The position numbers and the translations under genes were made by a program. This document shows positions 48,309 to 56,809 of a DNA stretch of 64,000 bases, piece after piece. The DNA comes from Deinococcus phoenicis (lineage in GTDB: Bacteria > Deinococcota > Deinococci > Deinococcales > Deinococcaceae). The stretch is taken from contig NZ_JHAC01000093.1 of NCBI RefSeq assembly GCF_000599865.1, positions 41,001 through 105,000 of the forward strand, read 5' to 3'. Position 1 is the first letter of the stretch. Every line of letters begins with the position of its first letter. The notes under the pieces were generated by a model. It was not told the DNA's origin and made no database searches. It saw only the letters and a program-made list of their open reading frames with translations.

Positions 48309-49013
48309 ATGCCAAATCCCATTCCTGCCCGCACCACCGCCCGCCCACCCCAGGCCCCACGAACTCACGTGCAGGCCTTCGTGCCACTGTCCCTTTCGGC
48401 TGAGCGCGTCGAGCGGTTGCTGGCCTGCCTGGACCGGCACATCCGGGCCACGCCCACGCAGCTCGCGGACGCGCTGGGCTTGACCTGCGCCGCCGCCCGT
48501 CCGCTGATCGACGAGCTGTGCGGCCGTGGACTGGCCCGGCCCGCAGGAGGTGGCCGCCGCCTCTACGAGCGTGCCCAGACTCCGGTGCAGCCGCGGCTGG
48601 TCCTCGACCGTCTGCGGCCAAGTATCCGGGCCTGCCTGCAAGGCCGTCCGGCCCTGGCCTCCGGTGTGGCCCGCGACCTCGGCGAGCCGTTGGAAAACGT
48701 GGCGGAAACGTGCAAGGTGATGCACCTGGAGGGGCAACTGTGCGGCGTTGCCGTGGGGGCGACCTTCGTGTACTCGGTGGACCCCGCCGTGACCCCGCCG
48801 GGCCTCTTGGAACAGAAGGATGAGATGGTCTCCCCCGTGCCAGCGACCCGGCACCGCGGACGCATCACCGAGGACCTGGTGCGGAAGGTGCAGGCGGCAT
48901 TGCCTCCCGCCAAGCGCCGGGCGGGCTGCGCGGTGGAGCGGGTGGCCGAGCGCTTCGGCCTGAGCACCAGTCAGGTCTACCGCGCCCTGAAGCAGGTCCT
49001 GCCCTCCAAGTAG
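48309..49013 (+). CDS. Winged-helix DNA-binding protein
   Basis: 234 residues. A winged-helix unit is seen at about 35-80 (LLACLDRHIRATPTQLADAL, then A-A-A-R-P-L-I-D-E-L and GRGLARPAGGGRRLYE). The C-terminus has a second helix-turn-helix (VERVAERFGLSTSQVYRALK). Two DNA-binding units in one chain suggest a regulator of island genes or a DNA-organising protein. Target unknown. Confidence 0.75.
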   Translation: MPNPIPARTTARPPQAPRTHVQAFVPLSLSAERVERLLACLDRHIRATPTQLADALGLTCAAARPLIDELCGRGLARPAGGGRRLYERAQTPVQPRLVLDRLRPSIRACLQGRPALASGVARDLGEPLENVAETCKVMHLEGQLCGVAVGATFVYSVDPAVTPPGLLEQKDEMVSPVPATRHRGRITEDLVRKVQAALPPAKRRAGCAVERVAERFGLSTSQVYRALKQVLPSK

Positions 49014-49020
49014 GGCAGGG

Positions 49021-49041
49021 GTCGCGGCCCAGCCGGGCCGC
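49021..49041 (+). promoter_or_regulatory. GTCGCG hairpin leader before methyltransferase gene
   Basis: GCAGGGGTCGCG; arms GCGGCCC (49024-49030) and GGGCCGC (49035-49041), seven perfect pairs, loop AGCC, then GGAGG and ATG 49063. Confidence 0.6.
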
Positions 49042-49062
49042 CCCGGAGGGGTGGAGGTTCTT

Positions 49063-50319
49063 ATGACCCACACCCTGCCCGAGACGGCCCCGCCCTCCCC
49101 CACCATCACGTCCGGCGCCGCAGACCCCAAAGTCCTTGCCCTGCTACGCAGACGTGCCGACGGCCTGGAACGCCGGGCGCAGGACAAAGAGACGCCCTCC
49201 TATGTGGGCATGAACATGACCCGCAAGCGCAGCCTGGATGCGGGTAGCCGGGCCGAGGACGCCTCGCGCCTGCGCCGCCTGCAACGCGCCTACCGTGCGG
49301 TGGCGGACGGACTGGAGGCGGGCACACTCCCGCCCGTGCTGGCCCGGGTGACCGATCCCAAGCTGATCGAGCGACTGGTGCATCTCGGCCCGGATCACGC
49401 CGCCGCGCTTGCCGGGGTCTGCCTCACCAACGAGGAGTTCGAGGCCCTGCGGACGCACGCCCCAGCGTCCCTGGTCCTGGGCAGCGTCAAGGCGCTGCCG
49501 GTGAAGTACGGCTGGCCGCGCAAACTCCTCCCCGAGCAGGTGAACGGGGTCCTCGCAGTTTACCGGGAGGTCGCGCCGCGCAAGCCCTTCGACCACATCC
49601 CTGTGAACTGTCAGCGGTTCGTGTCCGAGGCGAGGACCTGGGAAGCCATGAACACCTGTGGGCTGACCACCCCGGCCCTCGCCGAGGAGGCCGCCGCCGC
49701 CCTGCGCCAGTTGGCTGGGACGCGAGTCGATCCCGAGCGTGCCTGGAGGGACCGGGTGGCGGCGCTTGAACGGGACCTGGTCGGGTACCGCGTCCCGGGG
49801 TTCTGGCCCACCCCCGCCCCGCTCGCCACCCACCTGGCGACGCTGGCCGAGCTGCGTCCGGGTCTGCGGGTCCTGGAGCCCCAGGCCGGGAAGGGCGACC
49901 TGGTGGACGCCCTGCTGGCCCTGGAGCCCGAGCTGCACGTGGAGGTCTGCGAGCAAAACGGCAGGTTGCGGGAAGTGCTCGAGGCCAAGGGGTACCGGGT
50001 GATCGGCGAGAACAGCATGGCCCTGAGCGGCGAGTGGGACCGCGTCGTCATGAACCCGCCCTTCGAGGGGCTGGCCGACATCGGCCACGTGCAGCATGCC
50101 TACCGCCTGCTCGCCCCCGGCGGCGTGCTGGTGGCCGTGATGGGGAACGGACCCTTCTTCCGGCAGGAGCTGGTGGCCCGGGACTTCCGGGCCTGGCTGG
50201 CTGGCGTGAGCGCGGAGGTGACCAGCAACGACCCGGACGCCTTCAAGGTCAGCACCACCGGGCACAGCACCGGGGTCCAGACTCGCACCGTGCGAATCGT
50301 GAAGCCGCCCCTGGGCTGA
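49063..50319 (+). CDS. SAM-dependent methyltransferase, adenine-type
   Basis: 418 residues. The N-terminal 230 residues are a helical domain of unknown role. The C-terminal part is a class I methyltransferase: WPTPAPLATHLATLAELRPG, SAM motif VLEPQAGKGDLVDALL, then DRVVMNPPFEGLADIGHVQH. The NPPF tetrapeptide is the catalytic motif of N6-adenine (and related) methyltransferases. No restriction enzyme is next to it, so it may be a solitary DNA methylase protecting the plasmid or modifying its own transfer DNA. Confidence 0.85.
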   Translation: MTHTLPETAPPSPTITSGAADPKVLALLRRRADGLERRAQDKETPSYVGMNMTRKRSLDAGSRAEDASRLRRLQRAYRAVADGLEAGTLPPVLARVTDPKLIERLVHLGPDHAAALAGVCLTNEEFEALRTHAPASLVLGSVKALPVKYGWPRKLLPEQVNGVLAVYREVAPRKPFDHIPVNCQRFVSEARTWEAMNTCGLTTPALAEEAAAALRQLAGTRVDPERAWRDRVAALERDLVGYRVPGFWPTPAPLATHLATLAELRPGLRVLEPQAGKGDLVDALLALEPELHVEVCEQNGRLREVLEAKGYRVIGENSMALSGEWDRVVMNPPFEGLADIGHVQHAYRLLAPGGVLVAVMGNGPFFRQELVARDFRAWLAGVSAEVTSNDPDAFKVSTTGHSTGVQTRTVRIVKPPLG

Positions 50320-50376
50320 GGAGCGGTGGGGCAGGCTCTCCCCTGCCCCTCACCCTGCTTGCCAAGGAGGAAGGTC

Positions 50377-50583
50377 ATGATCAGCCCCAGCGCACCGGCC
50401 GGAGCCCCCGTCTCCTCCCCCATCTGCTGCCCGAACTGCGGCAGCCCCCACGTGGACCAGACCCACCGCCAGGACCCGGAACTGTTCCACTTCACCTGTT
50501 GCAGCCTGGTGGACGAGCTTTTGCAACTTCGCCCCGCGCATCTGCTCGCCAGAAGCACCCCGGCGCCCTGGACCCAGTCATGA
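50377..50583 (+). CDS. Small zinc-finger protein
   Basis: 68 residues. A Cys4-type finger is visible: CCPNCGSPHVDQTH, then FHFTCC, giving C-x2-C and a later Cys pair. RBS AAGGAGGAAGGTC. Its stop overlaps the following short frame. Could bind nucleic acid; function unknown. Confidence 0.6.
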   Translation: MISPSAPAGAPVSSPICCPNCGSPHVDQTHRQDPELFHFTCCSLVDELLQLRPAHLLARSTPAPWTQS

Positions 50584-50726
50584 CCCTGCGGGGCCTGGTC
50601 TGGGACGAGGCACGACTGGTCCAGGGGCAGTGGCTCGCCCTGGCCCAAGGAGTGGAGCAGGCCCGGGAACGGATCGAGAGACCTCTGGGCGAGTCCTGCC
50701 CCGAGGGGCAGGCGTCGCTCCCCTGA
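50580..50726 (+). CDS. Short fragment of the 32404 family
   Basis: 48 codons from an ATG overlapping the previous TGA. The start MTLRGLVWDEARLVQGQWLA matches MTLRGLVWQGARQVHGQPVA of the 32404 protein, and the same frame reads ALDP-V-M upstream (compare ATLDPFGG). It looks like the C-terminal end of a lost paralogue joined to the zinc-finger gene by deletion; it may still be translated. Confidence 0.45.
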   Translation: MTLRGLVWDEARLVQGQWLALAQGVEQARERIERPLGESCPEGQASLP

Positions 50727-50745
50727 CGGGGAGCAGTGGCTCGCC

Positions 50746-51276
50746 ATGCCATCCGGACCCCAGCGTTTCAACCCGGACCTCTGGCGCCGCTCGGAGACCC
50801 CCACCAACTCCCCGGTCGCCACACCGGAGTCCCATCCAACTCCTGCGCCAGAGCCTCCCCCACCTGTGGCGGCGGCCCCAGCTGCCCAGGAAACGCCCCT
50901 GCCCCGCGCCCCCTGGGCAGCGCCGGAGGGGTCGAATAAAAAGCCCCCGGTACGGGAGTACCCCGTTCGTCTGCCGCCGCCACCCCACATGGACAAGGAC
51001 CAGTGTGAAGCGGCCTACGAGGGGCTCAGCGACGAGATCCGCGCCCGCTTTCCCGGCGCGTACGCCGTCCAACTTGTCGCGACGCACTCCGGGCACCGCA
51101 CCGGCCTGAGCCTCCTGGTCCGCAACAAGCTGGGGTACCCGCTGGACCTGGAACGCGGCGACGGCGCGCTGCCATTCGACCTCCTGGACCAACTGCTGGA
51201 ACTGGTTGGCCACGGCGACTGGCTTCTCGCCAAGTCCCCCCCTGCCTTTTCAGGAAGGAACGACAATCCGTTTTGA
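50746..51276 (+). CDS. Protein of unknown function with proline-rich N-terminus
   Basis: 176 residues. Residues 1-85 are Pro/Ala-rich and disordered; residues 86-176 form a compact domain (AYEGLSDEIRARFPGAYAVQ, LSLLVRNKLGYPLDLERGDG). No family recognised. Located between the zinc-finger protein and the 51288 gene with short gaps, so part of the same operon. Confidence 0.6.
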   Translation: MPSGPQRFNPDLWRRSETPTNSPVATPESHPTPAPEPPPPVAAAPAAQETPLPRAPWAAPEGSNKKPPVREYPVRLPPPPHMDKDQCEAAYEGLSDEIRARFPGAYAVQLVATHSGHRTGLSLLVRNKLGYPLDLERGDGALPFDLLDQLLELVGHGDWLLAKSPPAFSGRNDNPF

Positions 51277-51287
51277 AGGAGACCACC

Positions 51288-51683
51288 ATGCAAACCGTTT
51301 TCCTGATCACGCCCGTCCGGCCGCGTGAAGACGACTCTCCCGAGCGCATCCGGCAGAGCACCATGAACTGTCTGGCTGCGGCGGCGGGCCGCCCGTTTCC
51401 CTACCCCGAGGCGTGCCTGGTGTTGGAGGTCGGGCGACGAATCGCCAGCCAGTTCGAGTTCCGCTCCAGTGTGGTGACGGAAGACGGCGTGCCGTTGTCC
51501 TCGCCTGGAGCCTGGGTGACCTTTCTGAAGGAGCGGTGTGCAGCCGGGAGCGTTCTGTGTTCCGAGGACGGCTCGACCTTCACCTTGGGCGCCTTTCTGA
51601 CGCTGCCGGACGTTCGGCGCCGCGCAGGCGCAGGGGTCGCGCCGCAGGCGGCGCCAGGGGAGATCGAGGAGGCACCACCTTGA
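51288..51683 (+). CDS. Protein of unknown function
   Basis: 131 residues. RBS AAGGAG seven bases before the ATG. Contains IRQSTMNCLAAAAGRPFPYP and a beta-rich second half. The last 16 codons run through a GTCGCG hairpin leader and the stop overlaps the TTG of the next gene. Function unknown. Confidence 0.6.
   Translation: MQTVFLITPVRPREDDSPERIRQSTMNCLAAAAGRPFPYPEACLVLEVGRRIASQFEFRSSVVTEDGVPLSSPGAWVTFLKERCAAGSVLCSEDGSTFTLGAFLTLPDVRRRAGAGVAPQAAPGEIEEAPP
51636..51654 (+). promoter_or_regulatory. GTCGCG hairpin leader before N6-methylase-like gene
   Basis: GCAGGGGTCGCG; arms GCGCCG (51639-51644) and CGGCGC (51649-51654), loop CAGG, then GAGGAGG and TTG 51680. It lies within the preceding reading frame. 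Confidence 0.5.
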
Positions 51684-52378
51684 CGAACCCATCCTGGCTG
51701 AAGATCGTCCTCAAGCTCGAACAGCGGCACTCCGACGTGTTCCGGGACCTCGTGACCCTGGCCGCCTGCGTGTGTAGCTCGGGACAGCGCGAGGACGAGT
51801 ACCGGCGCACCGCTGGCAAGTACAAGCCGGAGGAGTTGAGCGGGCTATGCGAGGCCTTCGGGGACCTGATGCGCCTGAAGCTCGAAGATCCGTTCCTGGA
51901 CCTGTTCAGCGCGACCTACATGGAACGCCTGAGCACGCACGCGCGGCAGCATCTGGGGGAGGTCTACACACCGGGCTCGGTGGCCCTGCTGATGACGAAG
52001 CTGGTCATGCACCCACCCGAGCCCGGTGAAACCCTGAAAGTGGCGGAACCGGCGGTCGGGAGTGGCACCCTGGTCCTGGCCGCGGCCCAGGCACTCGAGG
52101 ACCTGGGGGTCAGCCGCCTCCACATGCAGGTAGTGGCCACCGATCTCAACCCATTCGCGGTAGACATGGCGCTGGTGAACCTGGGACTGGCGGGCATCCC
52201 AGCCGTGGTGCGACACGGCAACAGCCTGACGGGGCAGGTTTTCCACAAGTACCCGACCCCCGCCTGGCACTTCACGTGCCCGTACAGCGGTGAACCGGGT
52301 ACCCAGAGTCTGCAAGGGGGTGACGTACTGGGCATGTTGCGATTGACCGCCCCGCTCCCCGTCAGAGCGGCGGGCTGA
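51680..52378 (+). CDS. N6-adenine methylase-like protein lacking the catalytic NPPF motif
   Basis: 232 residues from a TTG overlapping the previous stop. HsdM-type landmarks: LGEVYTPGSVALLMTKLV, SAM motif VAEPAVGSGTLVLAAAQALE and VVATDLNPFAVDMALVNLGL. The protein ends soon after RHGNSLTG, where motif IV (NPP[FY]) should follow; instead HKYPTPAWHF is found. So it is either truncated or a SAM-binding pseudo-enzyme. It may partner the 49063 methyltransferase. Confidence 0.75.
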   Translation: MTNPSWLKIVLKLEQRHSDVFRDLVTLAACVCSSGQREDEYRRTAGKYKPEELSGLCEAFGDLMRLKLEDPFLDLFSATYMERLSTHARQHLGEVYTPGSVALLMTKLVMHPPEPGETLKVAEPAVGSGTLVLAAAQALEDLGVSRLHMQVVATDLNPFAVDMALVNLGLAGIPAVVRHGNSLTGQVFHKYPTPAWHFTCPYSGEPGTQSLQGGDVLGMLRLTAPLPVRAAG

Positions 52379-52516
52379 GACGCCGAACCGGCAGAGTACA
52401 TGGAACTGCCGGTTCGGCTCCGGGCGCAAGCAGGAGTCGCCTACCCTCATACCGTGAAGGGAGGTGCCCTGTGGTGCTTCTCTCCCGCGCCCAATCTCTG
52501 AGGCCGGGGAAGTGAA

Positions 52517-52540
52517 GTCGCGGTCAGGGGCATGACCGCG
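52517..52540 (+). promoter_or_regulatory. GTCGCG hairpin without an adjacent start codon
   Basis: GTCGCG box; arms CGCGGTCA (52519-52526) and TGACCGCG (52533-52540), eight perfect pairs, loop of six, followed by six A. The next start is 130 bp away. It is the last copy of the motif in the window. Confidence 0.5.
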
Positions 52541-52670
52541 AAAAAAGTGCCGGAACAGCCCCTATGGGGGTAGGGGAGAGGGGTGGACTGCCGGAGATGG
52601 CCTAACCGCAAAGTTGAGGACACCAGGTGTCCTTCACGTCCCATCAGGAAAGAGGAGCAAGGGTTATGCT

Positions 52671-53291
52671 ATGCGCGTAACAGCAGGCGGTGACGACAGA
52701 GAGAAGATTCGTCCCGGCGGCACGTGGGAAGAGGGGAGAGTATGTGTGAACGAAGAGGGTGCGGGCAGGCGGCCGAACATCGAAGAAGGCCAGGTGCTGA
52801 TTCTTGAACCGTTCGCTGGCGAAAGCGTTCGGGTGAACCTGCTGGAGGGGCTGACGGCTGCCGATGCCACGCAACTCCTGACCGAGGCCTGCGGCCTGCC
52901 TGTGACTCGGGGGCCACGGGCTGTGCTCGAGGTCGCGGTCGAGCAGGAGTTGCTGGAGCCGGAGCGCCAGATGCGGCGTCTCCTCGACCGGGTGGCCACC
53001 GCTGAGCAACAGATCAGCCAACTGGTGGGTGAGTACCGCACGGTCCACCAACCCTTCCGGGAAGGAAGTTTGCTCGGCCTCATCCTGCGGCAGCTCTACC
53101 CGGAGGTGGACCCCGAGAACGTCCAGGTCACCTCGGTCCAGACCAGCGCGCCGTATGACGCGCCGCCCAATCCCTGGTACCTGCTGAACCAGGGGGACGC
53201 GGACGGTGCCAACGCGCTTCTCCGCGAGGCCCTGGGCTGGAGTGAAGCGTTTACCAATCAGGCAACGACCGTCCTGATGCATTGGCGGTGA
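52671..53291 (+). CDS. Protein of unknown function, coiled-coil-like middle
   Basis: 206 residues from the ATG at 52671; a GTG at 52746 with GGGAGAG before it is a fair alternative, since the first 25 residues are not well ordered. The middle (LEPERQMRRLLDRVATAEQQ, I-S-Q-L-V-G-E) is helical and heptad-like. No family recognised. Cytoplasmic. Confidence 0.6.
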   Translation: MRVTAGGDDREKIRPGGTWEEGRVCVNEEGAGRRPNIEEGQVLILEPFAGESVRVNLLEGLTAADATQLLTEACGLPVTRGPRAVLEVAVEQELLEPERQMRRLLDRVATAEQQISQLVGEYRTVHQPFREGSLLGLILRQLYPEVDPENVQVTSVQTSAPYDAPPNPWYLLNQGDADGANALLREALGWSEAFTNQATTVLMHWR

Positions 53292-53345
53292 ACCGGGCAT
53301 GGCGAAAATCGTGTCGCTCACCCGTCCCCGAGAGGAAGTAAGCCT

Positions 53346-53984
53346 ATGCTGACCACTGTCACCCTTCTGCGCGAACCTCTCCGGTTCACCCTGACCAGCA
53401 TGGCCGCCGCGCTCCTCGCGGCATATGGTGCCGTCGTCATGGTGGCGGGCCTGATCTCGCTGAACCTTCAGGCTCCCAGCTCTTCCAACACGCTTGACTT
53501 CGACATGGCGCGGGTCCAGGCCGTTCCCGTGCTGTCCTCCCTGATTGAACTGGGAATTCGGCATGGTCCCTGGCTAACCGTTGTTCTGTTGTTGCCTCTC
53601 CTGCTGATCTGGGGCTGGTCAGCCCTCGGGGATCGCCGGGCCAGGCACAGCGTGCCAGTGCCCAGGCCGACCGTCCCCACCATCCCTTCCTTACGAGGTT
53701 TCCGGCACGGCCTCACAGCAACACTGCTCTTCTTCAGCGTCATCAACATGGTTCTGCTTTTCCTGGGATTGCTGACCCCGGGATGGATCGCCCACTCGAT
53801 CTCCTGGGGAACGGTGGGGATCATCCTGCTGTGCTGGCTGGCCATGAGCACCCTCGCCTTTCTCAGCCGCAGTCTCGTGGAGGTTCCAAGAGAAGGGCGG
53901 CGAGCCGTTGAGTACGTGGTTCTGGGCCTCGGCAGCGTCGTGTCCGTCCTGGGCTTCTTTACGATGCTCAGCCTCCTGAACTGA
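53346..53984 (+). CDS. Membrane protein of unknown function
   Basis: 212 residues with five predicted transmembrane helices (for example MAAALLAAYGAVVMVAGLIS, WLTVVLLLPLLLIWGWSALG, IILLCWLAMSTLAFL). RBS GAGAGGAAG. No transporter or enzyme motif. Lies between the 52671 gene and the partition genes. Confidence 0.75.
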   Translation: MLTTVTLLREPLRFTLTSMAAALLAAYGAVVMVAGLISLNLQAPSSSNTLDFDMARVQAVPVLSSLIELGIRHGPWLTVVLLLPLLLIWGWSALGDRRARHSVPVPRPTVPTIPSLRGFRHGLTATLLFFSVINMVLLFLGLLTPGWIAHSISWGTVGIILLCWLAMSTLAFLSRSLVEVPREGRRAVEYVVLGLGSVVSVLGFFTMLSLLN

Positions 53985-54121
53985 CTTCCAACCTCTCCAC
54001 GATGCGGAGGGACCCTGGGGTGCCTCCATTTGCATAGGTCATCAGGGAACAGGATCAGACGAGGGCATGAGGAGGACCATGAGGCTTGCGGGAGTTGTAC
54101 AACCTTTCGTAAGCTCAGCGG

Positions 54122-54313
54122 GTGGAGAGCGATGCGAGCTGCAAGTCGGCGACCCTCCGCACGAACCTGTATGCCACGCTCGACCAGGTGAAGGCGGGAC
54201 GGCGTGTCGTGATCGAGCGGCACGCCGCGCCCATGGCCGCTCTGATCCCCATGACCGACTACTGGGAGCTGATCATGCGGCGCGCCCGCCAGCACCGCCC
54301 CAAGGAGGAATTC
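54122..54313 (+). CDS. Phd/YefM-like antitoxin sequence in frame with parA
   Basis: 64 codons from a GTG with no stop before the ParA start. The sequence SATLRTNLYATLDQVKAGRR, V-V-I-E-R-H-A-A-P-M-A-A-L-I-P is the Phd/YefM antitoxin N-terminus that binds DNA. A palindrome TTGTACAA at 54095-54102 lies upstream and could be its operator. Either it is made as a 333-residue Phd-ParA fusion, or it is an antitoxin relic left upstream of parA. No toxin gene follows. Confidence 0.5.
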
Positions 54314-55123
54314 ATGCCCACCCAACGTCTCGTGATCGCCAACGCCTCGGGAGGGGAGGGGAAGTCCACGGTCGCTCGCGAGCTGGCGTACAGCCTGGCC
54401 CTGCTCGGCTACAAGGTGGCGCTGTTCGACCTCGACCCGCAGGCCAGCCTCACCAAGGCGCTGGGCCTGCACGACGATCCAGCCTCCCCAGCACGCACCG
54501 AGGAGGCGACCGTCGGCCGGGTGTTCTCGCGCGACGAGCCGCCCCCGCTGCCCGAGCCCATGCAGGTGCACGGCGTGGATGTGTGGCCCGCCAACGACTC
54601 CCTGAACAGCGTCGACAACGTGTTGAACAACGACTTCGCCCGCGCCGCCAACCTGCGCGAGGCGCTTGACGCCTACCTGAGCGGTATGGCGGAGCCGTAC
54701 GATTTCGTCATCCTGGACACCAAGCCGCAGCGCACCAATTTCCTCACCGCGAGCGTGGCCGCGGCCGATCACCTGCTGGTGCCGGTCTCGGGCATCAAGG
54801 GCCTGGAAAACCTGGACGTGCTGCTGAAGCTGGTGAAGGTGGCCAGGGGCATCGCGCCCAGCCTGACCCTGCGGGCGTTCATCCCCAACCGCATCCGCGA
54901 GAACGTGGATCACCACAAGGAGCTGCTGCACCACCTCCAGACCGACCTGTCCCGGCTCGCGCCGGTCACGTCCAACGTGCGCGACAGCCTGGCGACGATG
55001 GGAGGGGCCACCCAGCAGCGCCTCCCGGCCGTGCTCTACAAGCCGAAGGCGAAAGTCAGCGAGGACATCGTCGCCATGACCCACAACGTGCTCAAGATTC
55101 TCGGCGTGAAGGTGCCCGCGTGA
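54314..55123 (+). CDS. parA: ParA-type plasmid partition ATPase
   Basis: 269 residues from ATG 54314, chosen for a perfect AAGGAGG six bases upstream. Walker A region reads NASGGEGKSTVARELAYSLA; the signature Lys of the deviant motif (KGGxGK) is Ser here, while the P-loop Lys is kept. Switch regions FDLDPQASLTKALGL and DFVILDTKPQRTNFL follow. ParA uses ATP to position plasmid copies over the nucleoid with ParB. GTG of parB overlaps its stop, the usual coupled pair. Confidence 0.88.
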   Translation: MPTQRLVIANASGGEGKSTVARELAYSLALLGYKVALFDLDPQASLTKALGLHDDPASPARTEEATVGRVFSRDEPPPLPEPMQVHGVDVWPANDSLNSVDNVLNNDFARAANLREALDAYLSGMAEPYDFVILDTKPQRTNFLTASVAAADHLLVPVSGIKGLENLDVLLKLVKVARGIAPSLTLRAFIPNRIRENVDHHKELLHHLQTDLSRLAPVTSNVRDSLATMGGATQQRLPAVLYKPKAKVSEDIVAMTHNVLKILGVKVPA

Positions 55124-56034
55124 CCGTCAAGGGCAAGAAGCCGGGTGCCGGATTCGCCAACCTGGTGCCGTCCGCGGACGAGCTGGCCGCCATCACGGAG
55201 CAGGCCGTGCTGGTGAACGCCCCGATCTCCAGCGTGCATGTCCTGCCGGGCTTCAACCCGCGCGGGAGGTACAGCGGAGACGAGCTGAACTCGGAAAAAC
55301 TCCAGGAGCTGGTGAAGTCGATCCGGGAACACGGGGTCCTGCAACCCCTGTGGGTTCGCCTGCACGGCGGGGAGTACGCCGTGATCGCCGGTGAGCGGCG
55401 GTACCGGGCCGCAATGATTGCCGACCTCACCCACCTGCCGGTCCTGAACTTCGGTGCGGTCAGCGACGAGCGGGCCGAGGAACTGGCCCTGATCGAGAAC
55501 GCCCACCGGACCAACCCGTCCATCGTCGACCAGACCCTCAGCGGCTTCAAGCTGCTGGCACTCCGCACGAAGATGAGTCAGGAGGAACTGGTGCGCCACC
55601 TGAACGGGGTGCGCAAAGGGCAGCTTAAGGACACTCACGGCGTGGGGGAGTGGCTCCAGGCGACCTACGGCACCGGCATCAGCGTGTGGGCTCAACAGCG
55701 CAGCAAGATCCTGAACTTTACCCCCGAGGAGTTGAGCGCCGTCCAGGCGAGGCAACTGGACGTGAAGGCGGTGTACGAGCTGCTGAACGTCAAGGATCAG
55801 GACAAGCGGCGCGAGCTGCTTGCGGAGGCGGTGCGGCACGGCTGGAAGGCGGAGGATGTCCGCAAGGCGGTCCAAGCGCTTACCCCGAAGAAGGCTCACC
55901 CGCTGCTGTCCTCCGTGGAAGGGCTGCGCGGTGACCTTCCGCGCCTCAAGCAGTTGACCGGCAAGGAGGCGGCCCAGGCCCAGAAGCTGATCGCAGAACT
56001 GCGCGCCCTGCTGGGTCAGGACAAGAAGCGCTAA
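55120..56034 (+). CDS. parB: ParB-family plasmid partition protein
   Basis: 304 residues from a GTG overlapping parA. N-terminal ParB/Srx domain: LVKSIREHGVLQPLWVRLHG, the CTP-binding box VIAGERRYRAAMIADLTHLP and IENAHRTN, then a long helical region with a probable helix-turn-helix. It binds parS sites and works with ParA. No parS could be assigned by eye; 56035-56200 is a sensible place to look. Confidence 0.92.
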   Translation: MTVKGKKPGAGFANLVPSADELAAITEQAVLVNAPISSVHVLPGFNPRGRYSGDELNSEKLQELVKSIREHGVLQPLWVRLHGGEYAVIAGERRYRAAMIADLTHLPVLNFGAVSDERAEELALIENAHRTNPSIVDQTLSGFKLLALRTKMSQEELVRHLNGVRKGQLKDTHGVGEWLQATYGTGISVWAQQRSKILNFTPEELSAVQARQLDVKAVYELLNVKDQDKRRELLAEAVRHGWKAEDVRKAVQALTPKKAHPLLSSVEGLRGDLPRLKQLTGKEAAQAQKLIAELRALLGQDKKR

Positions 56035-56218
56035 GCGGGGAAGAACCTACCCGTCCGTATCGTTTCGCGCATGACCCCGGTGTCCCCCAATGGGCTGCGT
56101 GAGAACACCGCACTCCGGCTGCACGAGGTGTCGGGTGACCACCCCGAGCCCTGCACGACGCCGACCGGGGGCTGACCTGGATAATGGTCCAGCGGTTGCG
56201 CTGCGGGCAAAACCCGGG

Positions 56219-56479
56219 ATGACCCGGCTGGGTTGGCCGGTGCTGGGGGCCTTGATCCGCCGGGAGCACGACCTCGACCGCGAGGAGTTGAAGCTGTTGA
56301 TCGACCCGGGCAACCCGCGCATGCTGACGGCCGTGCCGATTCCGCCGGGGTCCGGCCCCCTGCGTAGTGGCCTGGGGGAGGTGTTCGCCAAAACCCGCCG
56401 GGCGAGTGACGTGCCAGAAGCGGCTCAAGGTGAGGGCGAGCCCTCCTTTCCGCCGGTCAGCCTCGGGTGGTGGAGGTGA
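56219..56479 (+). CDS. Possible small protein or gene remnant
   Basis: 86 codons from ATG 56219. The stretch RREHDLDREELKLLIDPGNP looks like true protein sequence, and the frame is open further upstream to 56090. No Shine-Dalgarno site and no recognised family. It may be the end of a decayed gene. Confidence 0.35.
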   Translation: MTRLGWPVLGALIRREHDLDREELKLLIDPGNPRMLTAVPIPPGSGPLRSGLGEVFAKTRRASDVPEAAQGEGEPSFPPVSLGWWR

Positions 56480-56809
56480 GCACGGCCACCGGACGGCTAC
56501 CTTCGCGAAGCCCGGGCACGCCTGCGCCCCGAAGGAGGCAGGGGAGGGGAGACTGGGCACGGGGTGGGGCCTGCATCTGCGTGGGCCGCATGACCAGACG
56601 GACCGGCAGGGCTCCAAAATCGGCGGCAACCGGCACCCGTGCTCACGTAGAGCCTGTCAGGAATGGCAGCGACGACGAGGAAGTCGACCTGCCATGCTCG
56701 GCGGTCGTCAACCAGGTGAGCCGCGAGTGACGACGACCCCACCGTGCCAAGCTGGGCAGTGACCGTCCACACACGGTCCCAGGCCCAGAGACCAAAGGAG
56801 TTGATCCGG
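56480..56809. other. Stretch without a convincing gene
   Basis: About 330 bp. Short overlapping frames on both strands have coding-unlike composition. The only signals are AAAGGAG at about 56794-56800 for the next gene. Confidence 0.4.

Noticed and set aside
52517..52540. Rho-independent terminator
   Set aside because: The hairpin is followed by A on the plus strand, and on the minus strand the T-run precedes it, so neither strand has a terminator layout. It fits the leader family instead.
56467..56730. 88-codon plus-strand frame after parB
   Set aside because: Basic, low-complexity composition and no RBS; overlapping frames on the other strand look equally poor.
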